Positions 23,424 through 31,278 are shown, numbered from the stretch's first letter. The stretch is DNA of 33,005 nt from Clostridia bacterium (GCA_017625035.1 JAGALX010000022.1:1-33005), one strand, 5' to 3'. Notes: generated by a model not told the origin, from the sequence alone. Made by a program: numbers and translations.

Positions 23424-23864
23424 TCAATTATTTAACAAGTTTTCCAAATCTAATATTGTTGAAAATTTTATTGATGCAGATTTTTTAACTTGCAATAATT
23501 TAGTTGCATTTACACCAACTTCATAACACATCACATCATCTTTCTGTTCATAAATATAAGTTTTAATGAATACCTTTCTTTCCATATCATTTAATGAATT
23601 TACTGCCATAGTATATTTAGATATAATCTCTTTTATTTCTTCTTCTAAAAAAATCTTTTTAATAACAAAGTTTTCTATTTTTGATGATGTTGTAGGTACA
23701 AAACAATTATATTTTATTTCATAACTAGGTGTTATTTTAGGTCTTTCAATGTTTTTTAATTTAAAACTTAACAAATTGATTGCACTAATAAAATCAATAA
23801 TGTTCTTTTTAATAACTCCGTAATCAAATTGATTAATAATTGAATCTGATAATAATCCGTTCAT
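23424..23864 (-). CDS. ArpU/sigma-region-4-like regulator
   Basis: A 146-residue protein from the start MNGLLSDSIINQ, which has AGGAGGG 7 nt ahead. The C-terminal half, INSLNDMERKVFIKTYIY then VGVNATKLLQVKKSASIKFS, reads as a sigma-70 region-4/ArpU-type HTH of the kind found in late-gene activators of phages and mobile elements. The N-terminal half is helical with a central SKIENFVIKKIFLEEEIKEI block common to ArpU-like proteins. Being just upstream of the transfer promoter, it may activate the transfer operon (inference). Confidence 0.65.
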   Translation of the reverse strand: MNGLLSDSIINQFDYGVIKKNIIDFISAINLLSFKLKNIERPKITPSYEIKYNCFVPTTSSKIENFVIKKIFLEEEIKEIISKYTMAVNSLNDMERKVFIKTYIYEQKDDVMCYEVGVNATKLLQVKKSASIKFSTILDLENLLNN

Positions 23865-23884
23865 ATAAAACCCTCCTAACAAAC

Positions 23885-23922
23885 AAAAAGAGAGCATTAT
23901 TCATACAGAATAAAACTCTCTT
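23885..23922 (-). terminator. Terminator-like hairpin before the ArpU-like gene
   Basis: AAGAGAG/CTCTCTT with inner TTATTC/GAATAA pairing, then TTTTTG on the minus strand. It overlaps the end of the 43-residue ORF and lies just before the AGGAGGG of the next gene. Confidence 0.65.
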
Positions 23923-24032
23923 ATTAAACAAATACTACTTAAAATTATGTTTAATCCTTTAATGGCATGATGATTTCTTTTTTGATCTTGCCAGTTTACT
24001 TCGTTGATATAGTTATTTTTAATTCTTCCCAT
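23901..24032 (-). CDS. Small hypothetical protein (43 residues)
   Basis: MGRIKNNYINEVNWQDQKRN, then HHAIKGLNIILSSICLIREF. GGGGAG lies 6-7 nt before the ATG. The basic N-terminus and mildly hydrophobic end give no functional clue. Its last codons form part of a terminator stem, so termination and translation of this ORF may interfere with each other. Confidence 0.6.
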   Translation of the reverse strand: MGRIKNNYINEVNWQDQKRNHHAIKGLNIILSSICLIREFYSV

Positions 24033-24099
24033 AAGTATCTCCCCTTGAATTGGTTTTTACACTAACATAGGATATTAAAAATTACTATCTCCTTATTTA

Positions 24100-24138
24100 G
24101 ACTATACTCATATAAACTATATTCAACTAAGTATAGTC
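24100..24138. repeat. 9-bp inverted repeat, possible operator or hairpin
   Basis: GACTATACT (24100-24108) and AGTATAGTC (24130-24138) are perfectly complementary with ATATA/TATAT pairing between. Lies upstream of the small 43-residue ORF and overlaps the end of a 34-residue ORF. Could be the site of one of the HTH proteins. Confidence 0.5.
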
Positions 24139-24231
24139 ATTAGTTGTTTGTGAATCTCCTTTCATAGTATCTGCGATTATATCAATTATAGCACCTAACA
24201 TTTGCTTTGTGTTATATAATTTTTTTAACAT
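24127..24231 (-). CDS. Possible small protein (34 residues)
   Basis: MLKKLYNTKQMLGAIIDIIA, then DTMKGDSQTTNDYT. It follows the XRE gene by 4 nt without a clear ribosome site; coupling would be required. Kept as a weak call. Confidence 0.35.
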   Translation of the reverse strand: MLKKLYNTKQMLGAIIDIIADTMKGDSQTTNDYT

Positions 24232-24235
24232 TTTT

Positions 24236-24553
24236 TTATACTTTATTTAACATTTTTCTTGTATTTTTCATATCTTTTTCTTCGTTTTTTCTTTGGATGG
24301 TTCTTTCTTCTTCATAATGTATTATATCACTTAATGAACAATTTAATGCAAAACATATTTTAGCTAATAAGTCTAAATCAACCCTATATAAATCTCCTCT
24401 AACATATTTCTTGATAATTCCCCAATTAATTCCTGTTAAAATACTTAATCTATATGGTTTCATATTTCTCTTTTCTAGCATTTTATCCAAAGTAAGTACT
24501 ACTTTCCCATACTTATTGTATGTTTTATTATATACAAAGTTCTCCTTTTGCAT
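24236..24553 (-). CDS. XRE-family HTH regulator
   Basis: A 105-residue Cro/CI-like protein of the YozG type. LDKMLEKRNMKPYRLSILTG, then INWGIIKKYVRGDL is the HTH (about 22-52), followed by DLDLLAKICFALNCSLSDII, the fifth helix of the fold. A basic, Lys/Glu-rich tail ends the protein. GGGAG lies 7 nt before the ATG. It heads the regulatory stretch between the restriction genes and the transfer operon, so it may control the transfer genes. Confidence 0.8.
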   Translation of the reverse strand: MQKENFVYNKTYNKYGKVVLTLDKMLEKRNMKPYRLSILTGINWGIIKKYVRGDLYRVDLDLLAKICFALNCSLSDIIHYEEERTIQRKNEEKDMKNTRKMLNKV

Positions 24554-24618
24554 TTTCTACTCCCTTCTTACTACTTTACTGCATATACTTCACATACAAA
24601 TACTAAAATTAATTTCAC

Positions 24619-24662
24619 AAAAAATAAAAGCAGTACACACCTAAAAAAGATAATGTACTGCT
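24619..24662 (-). terminator. 5'-leader hairpin with U-tract before the XRE gene
   Basis: AGCAGTACA/TGTACTGCT (9 bp) followed by TTTATTTTTT on the minus strand. It begins about 10 nt after the predicted start of the XRE transcript, so it acts either as an early terminator or as a 5' stabilising hairpin. Confidence 0.65.
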
Positions 24663-24676
24663 ATTTATCTATATTT

Positions 24677-24685
24677 ATTATAACA
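24677..24685 (-). promoter_or_regulatory. Extended -10 promoter of the XRE gene
   Basis: TGTTATAAT, the consensus extended -10. The -35 region is poor. Confidence 0.55.
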
Positions 24686-24746
24686 TTTTTTTAAATTAAT
24701 TGGAACTTCTTGTCTAAAATTAAATATAAGAAAAATGTAAACTTAC

Positions 24747-24847
24747 AAAAAAAATAATAGTCCTGTACTAGCAACTATTATAAAAGTTTGCAACATCGAA
24801 GGAATGATGCTAGCAAAGTAAAATGGTTTAATGTAGCAATTGCTACT
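24747..24847 (-). ncRNA. Intergenic small RNA of about 100 nt
   Basis: An independent transcription unit in a 361-bp gap without genes. It starts about 7 nt after an excellent promoter and ends in a T tract (24747-24754). Three stem-loops are visible: SL1 GTAGC-AATT-GCTAC (24833-24846); SL2, TTTGC/GCAAA with CATC/GATG above an internal loop and an apical ATTCCTTC loop (24787-24817); SL3, AATAGT/ACTATT plus eight T, the terminator. The pyrimidine-rich SL2 loop is complementary to Shine-Dalgarno sequences, and CAUCAUUCCUU matches the start of the 17314-17988 gene over 11 nt. No reading frame of note. Not a recognised RNA family. Confidence 0.65.
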
Positions 24848-24852
24848 ATTAA

Positions 24853-24881
24853 AGTATAACAAAGTTCGACATTATTTTCAA
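24853..24881 (-). promoter_or_regulatory. Promoter of the small RNA
   Basis: TTGAAA (24876-24881), 17-bp spacer, TATACT (24853-24858) with TGT forming an extended -10. It lies directly behind the Res terminator. Confidence 0.75.
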
Positions 24882-24882
24882 T

Positions 24883-24909
24883 AAAAAAACAGGTCATATA
24901 AACCTGTTT
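24883..24909 (-). terminator. Terminator of the restriction-modification operon
   Basis: AAACAGGT/ACCTGTTT stem with a 7-nt loop, followed by a T run on the minus strand, starting 6 nt after the Res stop. Confidence 0.85.
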
Positions 24910-24914
24910 AACAT

Positions 24915-27107
24915 TTAAAATACATCATCAAGTTTAATCCAATTATCATTTTCCATATCTTCTGTATATTCAGTATTACATAAGTATAATGAGTCATTTT
25001 TATCATAGTCTCTTACAAATCCCCAATTGATATTATACTCTTTTGAATATTGCTTCAAAGCTTCAAATTTATTTTCTACTTTCATATCAATATTTTTAGA
25101 TTCTCCAGATGCACTTTCTCCACCTTTTGTTTCTATTATCCAAACTTTATTATTTTTATCACACACAATAAAGTCAGGATAGAAATGCCATTTTTTATTA
25201 ACTGCATCTACATATACTATTGAAAAATATGATTCTGCTGATTCTCCATTTTTGTAAAACCATTTTATATTATCACTATTTTCACAATACTTTTCAAACA
25301 TTCTTTCTGATTTAGATTTAATTGTACTATTAGGATAATTCAAATAAATTGATTTATTATATATTTGAGTATCTTTCATTTTTGGATCATATTTTATATA
25401 ATCCATCTCTGGTGCTTTCCAAACAGTTATTTTAACTTCTTCAAGTTTTAATTTCATTTGTCGTGCTTTTTGAGATACTGCCTCTTGAAAATCATGTTTT
25501 AATAATTCTTCATTATTAATTACAAAAGCATAAAACTCTGGAATAGTTAAATCTATAAACTTTTTAGAAAATAATTTACTTTTTAAAAACATTCTTTCAA
25601 GCATTAATCTTGTTCTATCATATCTCATACCTATTCTAGATGAGATAACATTTATTGAATATCTTAATTCAAATCCGTTTTTACTTGTATTAACAACTGA
25701 TTCAACTTTAATACGATTAGCATCTTGAATTTCATCTAATCTAACAACTTTACCTTGAACAATACTGCTCTCAATTGTATTTTTAAAGTTATAACCATTT
25801 GCCGATAAAATTGTTTTGTTGTTTTTCTTTGATGTTACTAAATTATATTTATCAACAAAATATTTGTGTAAGATATTAAATGTTTGTCTTTCATCAAAAC
25901 CATCAAAATTACTATCAAAAGTAATTTTCTTTAAAGTTAAATCCTTAAATTCATTTTTCAAAAATATAACTTTTGTATCTTTAGCACTATTTCCTAATTC
26001 TTGTTTTATTGTTTCTTCATATTTTTCATCAAATGTATAAAGATAACAATTATCTAGTAAAACATTATCATAATGTTTGGCTTGTGGCATTCTTCTAATT
26101 CTTCCAATTGTTTGAGTTTCAAAATCTTCACTCATATTATCACGAAGTTTAACAAGAATTTTAGCTCTTGGACAATCCCACCCAGTTGATATTGCTTGTT
26201 TCATAATTAATATTGCTTGATGAGATTCATTGTTTTCTATATTATCAATATTTTCTTTTCTATCTGCTAACCATATTGCTAAATTGTTTCTATCATATGA
26301 ATAACCTTTTTCATTTAATATAGTTTCTATTTGCATTATTAAATCATCAGATTTACTTGGAACTTGAATAATAATTAATGGATTAACTTGAATGTTTTTA
26401 TTAATATATTCTTCCTTAATTGCTTTTCTTTTATTAATAGCAAGATCTAATAGATACTCATGTTCATTTGATAAAATATCTTGATTAGATACATTTTCAT
26501 TTATATATAATGCACGAGTAATTAATCCTTCATTTATTACACTTAACTCATCTATCTCTATATATTCTGCTTCTTTATTTACTTTTGTAGTAGCACTAAC
26601 TCTAACAATATATTTTGGATTCATATATTCAATTATTGATTCTGCTTTTACTGTCTTATTTAAATGTTCTTCATCAACAATTACAATAAATTCATAACCA
26701 TTATTATGTGCTTCAGTTACTCTTTCATACAAATTTTTTCGTTCTGCATCTTTCAAAGCTGTATTTCCTTTTTTAGTAATAGTTTCCCAGTTTATAAATG
26801 CAGTATCTTTACTATCAAATCCCTGTAATAAGACATCTTGAATATTTTTAGATTCTAAAGTAGGAAGATACTTTAACATTTTATTTCTACTTTGTTCTTC
26901 TAAATCTCCCTTACCTGGAGTCAACCATACAAATATAGTTTTTTTATCTTCTTTAAAATATTCTTCGATATATGATAATAATATAATTGTTTTACCACTT
27001 CCTGTTGGAGCTTGAACTAATACTTCTTTTTTGTTTCCAATAGATGTAGCATCTAACAATTTATTAACTGCATCTATTTGAAATTCTTTTAATTTAATTC
27101 CTTGCAT
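24915..27107 (-). CDS. res: Type III restriction enzyme Res subunit
   Basis: A 730-residue DEAD-family ATPase/endonuclease that cuts DNA lacking methylation together with Mod. Walker A QAPTGSGKTIILL at about 30-42; motif II VIVDEEHL near 144; helicase motif VI IGRIRRMPQA near 337. The C-terminal nuclease domain has FYPDFIV near 644 and IIETKGG near 658, a PD-(D/E)xK site. All key motifs are intact. It is somewhat shorter than the usual 850-1000 residues of Res proteins. The start overlaps the Mod stop by TAATG. Element-borne R-M could protect the host and stabilise the element. Confidence 0.92.
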   Translation of the reverse strand: MQGIKLKEFQIDAVNKLLDATSIGNKKEVLVQAPTGSGKTIILLSYIEEYFKEDKKTIFVWLTPGKGDLEEQSRNKMLKYLPTLESKNIQDVLLQGFDSKDTAFINWETITKKGNTALKDAERKNLYERVTEAHNNGYEFIVIVDEEHLNKTVKAESIIEYMNPKYIVRVSATTKVNKEAEYIEIDELSVINEGLITRALYINENVSNQDILSNEHEYLLDLAINKRKAIKEEYINKNIQVNPLIIIQVPSKSDDLIMQIETILNEKGYSYDRNNLAIWLADRKENIDNIENNESHQAILIMKQAISTGWDCPRAKILVKLRDNMSEDFETQTIGRIRRMPQAKHYDNVLLDNCYLYTFDEKYEETIKQELGNSAKDTKVIFLKNEFKDLTLKKITFDSNFDGFDERQTFNILHKYFVDKYNLVTSKKNNKTILSANGYNFKNTIESSIVQGKVVRLDEIQDANRIKVESVVNTSKNGFELRYSINVISSRIGMRYDRTRLMLERMFLKSKLFSKKFIDLTIPEFYAFVINNEELLKHDFQEAVSQKARQMKLKLEEVKITVWKAPEMDYIKYDPKMKDTQIYNKSIYLNYPNSTIKSKSERMFEKYCENSDNIKWFYKNGESAESYFSIVYVDAVNKKWHFYPDFIVCDKNNKVWIIETKGGESASGESKNIDMKVENKFEALKQYSKEYNINWGFVRDYDKNDSLYLCNTEYTEDMENDNWIKLDDVF

Positions 27108-28843
27108 TATGCTACCTCCATAATCTCATCTTCAAAATAATATTCAGGTATAACATACACTTCAATATTATTATCTTCAAAAGTTTTTTCTTGTTCTGAT
27201 GTAAGCAATATGTCTGATGAAATATAAATTTTATCACAAATACTTAATTCTTTTTCATTTATACTAAACTCATCTAATTCACTTTCGTTTAAATATATTC
27301 TTATTTTTTTATTATCTATTTCTATACCATTTTCTAGTTGAATTAAATTTTTGATATTTATTAATAAATTATCGTGTAAATTAGATTCATCATTATTCAT
27401 TCTTGGTATATATGATGTTTTATAATATTTCAAATTAAAATCTATTTGTCTATCATTTGTTATGCCTTTATGAGTTTTTAATAATCTATTATAAGTTATT
27501 TTTTCACAAATGTTATTTTCATTATTTGTACATAAAATAAAATGTCTATTTCCACCAAATTCCTTATTATATTCTTCTACTGCTTGTCCTGTTGTTCCAG
27601 AACCTGCAAAAAAATCTAAAATTAATGAATTTTCATTTGTTGATAATCTAATTATATGTTTGATTAATTCAACTGATTTAGGGAAAGAAAAATCTTTGTT
27701 ACTAAAACCTAGTTTAGTAAAATCGGTAATTGCATTATCTGAATTAAATTCTTTTCTATCCCAAGATGTATGTTCTTTAACAGTTCGTACATCTTCTTTT
27801 TTGTCTATATAATCCATTTCATATACAGTATATTTTTTTTCATTTTTATATTTAGGCATTATTTTTGGAATTAATATATTTAAATTTTTTTGTGCTGTTT
27901 CATAACCCCAACGCCATCTTCCTTCTGAACCATCAGATTTAATTGGTAAGATTTCTATATATCCATTCTCTTTATATTCATTTTTTTCAATATTGGATAC
28001 AATAAAATCTTTTGTTAATTCATTATAGTAAAATGGATAGAACATTGCAGGTCTATCTTCTCTTGAATCTCCTGTTCCTGTTTTTCTTAAATCCACCTCT
28101 CTGTATGCTTTTCCATTTGAATCTTTTTTATTATATCTATCTGTTACTCTCTCATCAGCTTCTAATTTATTACAAATCCATTTATCAGTTTTAGAATAAA
28201 CTAAAATATATTCTGTAGATTTTGCAAAATTTGTACTATCTTGTTTTCCTGATGTCTTTCTAACATATGTTATAGTTGCTTGATAATTTGACTCCCCAAA
28301 AATGTCATCCATAAGTAATTTTAGTCCAAACATTTCATTATCATCGATACTGACAAAAATTACTCCTGTATCATTTAATAGTTTTTTAGCTATATTTAAT
28401 CGTTTTTCCATAAATGATAACCATTTGCTATGTTTGAACTCATCATCTCTGCTTAATATCTCATCTCCATAAGTAAAATCATTATTACCTGTATTATATG
28501 GGGGATCTATATAAATTACATCAATCTTATTTTTATGAGTTTTCTCTAATAAATATAAACTATGTAAATTATCTCCCTCTAAAAGAAAATTAAATTTGTC
28601 ATCATAATTAGATACTATCTCTTTATCTTTTACCTCTTCAAATGTAGGAATTTGAGTTTCTAATTCTTTATCAACTCTTTCTTCATGTTCTTCCCATATT
28701 AATCCATACTTCTTTTTTGTTAATTCGTTTTCTATTAAAGATAAATTATTTAAAGTTTCTTCATCAGTTATATTCTTTTTTATTTCGTTTATAGTGTGTA
28801 ACATTTTATCTCTTTTTATTTTTGAAAGATTTGTAGTTTCCAT
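27107..28843 (-). CDS. mod: Type III DNA methyltransferase Mod subunit
   Basis: A 578-residue N6-adenine methyltransferase that recognises and methylates the target of the system. Motif IV VIYIDPPYNTGNNDF near 111-122 comes before motif I LILDFFAGSGTTGQAV near 413, the beta-class order of type III Mod. Between them lies the target-recognition region (about 190-330). No simple-sequence repeats that would make it phase-variable are seen. The start METTNLSKI was chosen because GGGAG lies upstream and the TATAAT box lies too close to a longer start. One operon with Res. Confidence 0.92.
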   Translation of the reverse strand: METTNLSKIKRDKMLHTINEIKKNITDEETLNNLSLIENELTKKKYGLIWEEHEERVDKELETQIPTFEEVKDKEIVSNYDDKFNFLLEGDNLHSLYLLEKTHKNKIDVIYIDPPYNTGNNDFTYGDEILSRDDEFKHSKWLSFMEKRLNIAKKLLNDTGVIFVSIDDNEMFGLKLLMDDIFGESNYQATITYVRKTSGKQDSTNFAKSTEYILVYSKTDKWICNKLEADERVTDRYNKKDSNGKAYREVDLRKTGTGDSREDRPAMFYPFYYNELTKDFIVSNIEKNEYKENGYIEILPIKSDGSEGRWRWGYETAQKNLNILIPKIMPKYKNEKKYTVYEMDYIDKKEDVRTVKEHTSWDRKEFNSDNAITDFTKLGFSNKDFSFPKSVELIKHIIRLSTNENSLILDFFAGSGTTGQAVEEYNKEFGGNRHFILCTNNENNICEKITYNRLLKTHKGITNDRQIDFNLKYYKTSYIPRMNNDESNLHDNLLINIKNLIQLENGIEIDNKKIRIYLNESELDEFSINEKELSICDKIYISSDILLTSEQEKTFEDNNIEVYVIPEYYFEDEIMEVA

Positions 28844-28877
28844 ATTATCACTCCCTATTGTAAATACATCCATAATT

Positions 28878-28883
28878 ATTATA
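28878..28883 (-). promoter_or_regulatory. -10 box of the mod-res operon
   Basis: TATAAT 35 nt before the chosen mod start; the -35 region is weak. It lies directly behind the terminator of the HTH gene. Confidence 0.5.
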
Positions 28884-28942
28884 CTACAAAAATTGACATT
28901 TTTCTTTACAAAATGGGAATTTCCCCCTTTTTAAATGCAAAA

Positions 28943-28972
28943 TAAAAAGATAGCAATATAACATTCACTATC
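28943..28972 (-). terminator. Terminator after the HTH gene 29003-29311
   Basis: GATAG/CTATC stem with extra internal pairing, then TTTTTATTTT on the minus strand, separating the HTH gene from mod. Confidence 0.65.
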
Positions 28973-29002
28973 ATTCGTAAGTAAATAAATAATCAAATAC
29001 CA

Positions 29003-29311
29003 TTATTTCATTAATTCATCAATAGTTTTATCTAATATAATAGATATCTTTGCTAACTTATTCAATGGTATCCTTTTTGTACTATCATTTGCACTTTCAA
29101 ATCTTTTATAATGATTATGATTATAATCTAAAAGAGCAGCAACATTCTCTGTTGAATAAGGATTAATAGTACTTTGTGAGTTTTTGTCTTTGAATTCGTT
29201 ATATTTTTCTAAACGATACTTCTTTATATTACTACAAATAGTAACATACATTTCATCAACATTGACTCTTGACAATTTATTTTGTAAAGTTTCAAAACTA
29301 TTTATAGCCAC
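29003..29311 (-). CDS. Small HTH protein, possible controller
   Basis: A 102-residue protein with a GTG start (AGGTGAG upstream). The second half, YSTENVAALLDYNHNHYKRF, then ESANDSTKRIPLNKLAKISI and LDKTIDELMK, is an XRE-like HTH with a diverged recognition helix. It lies upstream of the restriction genes in the same direction, a place often taken by C-protein regulators, though a terminator separates them. TAGCCAC repeats overlap both its promoter region and its start, suggesting autoregulation. Confidence 0.65.
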   Translation of the reverse strand: MAINSFETLQNKLSRVNVDEMYVTICSNIKKYRLEKYNEFKDKNSQSTINPYSTENVAALLDYNHNHYKRFESANDSTKRIPLNKLAKISIILDKTIDELMK

Positions 29312-29372
29312 ATTCTCACCTACCTATATCTATTATGACATCTAATTGGTTTTTAAATAGCCACATTTTCAC
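29304..29372. promoter_or_regulatory. Paired TAGCCAC operator-like repeats
   Basis: ATAGCCACATTCTCAC (29304-29319) and ATAGCCACATTTTCAC (29357-29372) differ at one base and are 53 bp apart. One covers the GTG start and ribosome site; the other lies near the -35 region of a CATAAT promoter (29333-29338). The same TAGCCAC core occurs three times around the candidate oriT. Confidence 0.6.
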
Positions 29373-29421
29373 GCAAACTAATATTCAAAATCAATTTTTT
29401 CGTGTTATAATAAGATTGGCA

Positions 29422-29448
29422 CAAAAAAAAGAATAATTTTATATTCTT
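29422..29448 (-). terminator. Terminator of the small repressor gene
   Basis: AAGAAT/ATTCTT stem with an 8-nt loop, followed by eight T on the minus strand, starting at the stop codon of the repressor gene. Confidence 0.75.
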
Positions 29449-29707
29449 ATCGTCTAGGTAAACGATGGTTTTCAACTTTTGGTCTTTCTTTAAATAACTG
29501 TTCGATGGAAATACCAAGAGTATCTGCAATATGACCTATATAATCAATCCTCGTATTTCTTTTAGCATTTTCAAGTGTCGAAACATAAGTAGGAGTTGTC
29601 CCAAGCTTATCTGCAAAATCTTCTTGTGACCACTCATTTTCTAAACGGAAAAATATTATGTTATTTGCTAAAATCTTACGAGCTCGTAAGTTATATTTAA
29701 TAATCAT
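29447..29707 (-). CDS. Cro/CI-type repressor
   Basis: An 86-residue XRE protein. LANNIIFFRLENEWSQEDFA, then KLGTTPTYVSTLENAKRN, is a complete HTH, followed by IADTLGISIEQLF and a basic tail. AAGGAAGG lies ahead of the ATG. It diverges from the only plus-strand gene of the element; the 166-bp space between them carries an AACTTACTAC/GTAGTAAGTT dyad. By position it should control a switch between the two directions, like repressors of temperate phages and ICEs. Confidence 0.85.
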   Translation of the reverse strand: MIIKYNLRARKILANNIIFFRLENEWSQEDFADKLGTTPTYVSTLENAKRNTRIDYIGHIADTLGISIEQLFKERPKVENHRLPRR

Positions 29708-29721
29708 CACATCCTTCCTTT

Positions 29722-29781
29722 AACTTACTACTATTGTAATAAGTTTATTGGTTTTCAACCATACCAACTATGTAGTAAGTT
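29722..29781. promoter_or_regulatory. Operator-like dyads in the divergent region
   Basis: AACTTACTAC (29722-29731) and GTAGTAAGTT (29772-29781) are a perfect 10-bp inverted repeat. A third half-like site, TAATAAGTT, follows the first, and TGGTT-TTC-AACCA lies between. Likely binding sites of the adjacent repressor. Promoter hexamers are not clear on either strand; TATATT at 29790 is a possible plus-strand -10. Confidence 0.55.
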
Positions 29782-29873
29782 ATCTTTATTATATTAAAAA
29801 ATAAGGAAATAATTTGACGAATAATAGTGCTAGAAAGTAGGTTTTATTTTAAGAAAAGGAAAAGGAGCTAAAA

Positions 29874-30386
29874 ATGAAAAATATTAATGACTATGTAGTA
29901 TCAATCCAAGAAAACATGGAGAAAAAAATTGAGATAATTAGAGGTATAGAATACCATTATGAACTAGAAAGTCTTATTAAAGACTTAAATGGATTACCAG
30001 ATACAGAAAAGGATATTGTATTAGAAAATTTACTAAATAAATATCTAGAATTATTAAAACCAATATATACTAAAGAAAAATTCAAAGAAGTTACAAGAGA
30101 AGTTGATGATATAACTGATTTCTTTGCTGACTGGGGAGAAGACGAAGAAGATGATTACATTGTTTCTGAAGGAGATATGGTTGCCGATGATTTAATTTGT
30201 AAAGTAATCGGTGATAATGATAGAAACATTCAATTACCTGTAGAATTAAAATATTTAAAGGATTATTGTATAACTTCTTTAATAAGTCCTAAATTAATGG
30301 ATCGAGTTATCACATGGATAATCTTAAGATATGCAACGACTTATTATTGTCTAACTAATCCTAAAAAAATTAGTAGTATAAAGTAG
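29874..30386 (+). CDS. Divergent plus-strand gene, unknown function
   Basis: A 170-residue soluble, acidic and helical protein, with AAAAGGAG just ahead of the ATG. A central acidic stretch, DFFADWGEDEEDDY, separates a helical N-terminal half from a C-terminal half with FELKYLKDYCITSL-like features (VELKYLKDYC, MDRVITWIILRYATTYYC). It is the only plus-strand gene of the element and has its own terminator. Opposed to a Cro/CI repressor, it may be an antirepressor, early regulator or toxin, but nothing in the sequence confirms this. Confidence 0.7.
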   Translation: MKNINDYVVSIQENMEKKIEIIRGIEYHYELESLIKDLNGLPDTEKDIVLENLLNKYLELLKPIYTKEKFKEVTREVDDITDFFADWGEDEEDDYIVSEGDMVADDLICKVIGDNDRNIQLPVELKYLKDYCITSLISPKLMDRVITWIILRYATTYYCLTNPKKISSIK

Positions 30387-30433
30387 TATTAGTAGTAAAA
30401 TTAGCAGTACCCTACTTTCTTGATATAGTAGTG

Positions 30434-30465
30434 AACATTAGCAAAAAAAAGCTAATGTTTTTTTT
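30434..30465 (+). terminator. Terminator of the plus-strand gene
   Basis: AACATTAGC/GCTAATGTT, nine perfect pairs with an eight-base loop, followed by six or more T on the plus strand. It meets the end of the convergent 30464-31234 gene. Confidence 0.9.
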
Positions 30466-31234
30466 ATCTTTCTAAATCATCATTTAACCAATCATACTCA
30501 TCTTCTCCCCATAATTCCTCATAATCATAATTTAATCTATTTATATTACTTATTATAGAATTTTTAAAATAACCAAATTTATTTTGGATTGGATTACCAT
30601 CATCATCTTTAAATCCTCTTGATTTTACTCTAGGAATTATATAGTGAATTATTTGCAGTAAGTCTTTATATGAATTATCTTCTTCTAATAATTTTTTAAA
30701 CAAATCATCATAATAAAATATTTGAGTATCAGTTTCATTTATATACCCCCTATCAATCAATTCCAATGTTAAAATATTATGTTCTTCTGCAATAAAAAAA
30801 GATGATATGGTTTTATCATCTTTATCAATTTTGTTTTTAGTATTTTGTTTATTAGTATTTATTTGTGGTTGTTCTTCCAAACTTGGATTATCCAGGTGTG
30901 GATTTTCCATATCTGGATTATTAATTTCTTTTTCAACTTCAACATTTGGTTTCTCATATATTAAATAATTATATTCAAAATATCCCTTATCTCCACGAAC
31001 TTTTTCTATTTGAAGATATCCATATTTTTGAAGTTCTTTTAGTGTTGATCTTATAGCATCTCTACTTTCCTTACATATAGCACACAAACCCATTAATGAA
31101 TAGTCCCAATCTTCAGGAAGACTTAACATAAATGATAGTAGTCCTTTTGATTTTAAACTTAAATTTTTATCCCTTAAATGATAATTGCTCATAACTGTAA
31201 AATCTTTTGTTTTCTCTATTTTAAATACAGACAT
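30464..31234 (-). CDS. HTH_36/DUF6017 replication-type protein
   Basis: A 256-residue protein. The N-terminal 95 residues are a winged helix of the HTH_36 kind: MSNYHLRDKNLSLKSKGLLS, MLSLPEDWDYSLMGL, CKESRDAIRSTLKELQKYGY. The middle is a polar linker; the C-terminal 90 residues (TQIFYYDDLFKKLLEED, then YIIPRVKSRG and NKFGYFKNSIISNI) fit the DUF6017 domain. Such proteins occur beside ParB in Firmicutes plasmids and ICEs and are often labelled replication initiators. AAGGAGGG lies before the ATG, right behind a terminator hairpin. Ends in DDLER. Confidence 0.75.
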   Translation of the reverse strand: MSVFKIEKTKDFTVMSNYHLRDKNLSLKSKGLLSFMLSLPEDWDYSLMGLCAICKESRDAIRSTLKELQKYGYLQIEKVRGDKGYFEYNYLIYEKPNVEVEKEINNPDMENPHLDNPSLEEQPQINTNKQNTKNKIDKDDKTISSFFIAEEHNILTLELIDRGYINETDTQIFYYDDLFKKLLEEDNSYKDLLQIIHYIIPRVKSRGFKDDDGNPIQNKFGYFKNSIISNINRLNYDYEELWGEDEYDWLNDDLER

Positions 31235-31249
31235 AATACCCTCCTTAAT

Positions 31250-31278
31250 AAAAAAACATCAACCTTTAGTTAATGTTT
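31250..31278 (-). terminator. Terminator-like hairpin between parB and the DUF6017 gene
   Basis: AAACATTAAC pairs with GTTGATGTTT (one G-U) followed by TTTT on the minus strand. It starts at the parB stop and ends about 15 nt before the next start, leaving no promoter space. Confidence 0.7.

Noticed and set aside
24769..24845. Array of TAGCAA half-sites as an operator
   Set aside because: These words fall in the stems of the predicted small RNA, which explains their inverted arrangement.
27107..28843. Phase-variable mod gene
   Set aside because: No homopolymer or short tandem repeat long enough to slip was seen in the coding region or promoter.
29406..29411. Plus-strand TGTTATAAT as a promoter antisense to the repressor
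   Set aside because: The match is good but no gene lies downstream on that strand and such words are common in AT-rich gaps; not supported further.
29834..30421. GAAAGTAGG/CCTACTTTC inverted repeats flanking the plus-strand gene as ends of a small mobile unit
   Set aside because: Nine bases without target duplication or transposase are too little evidence.
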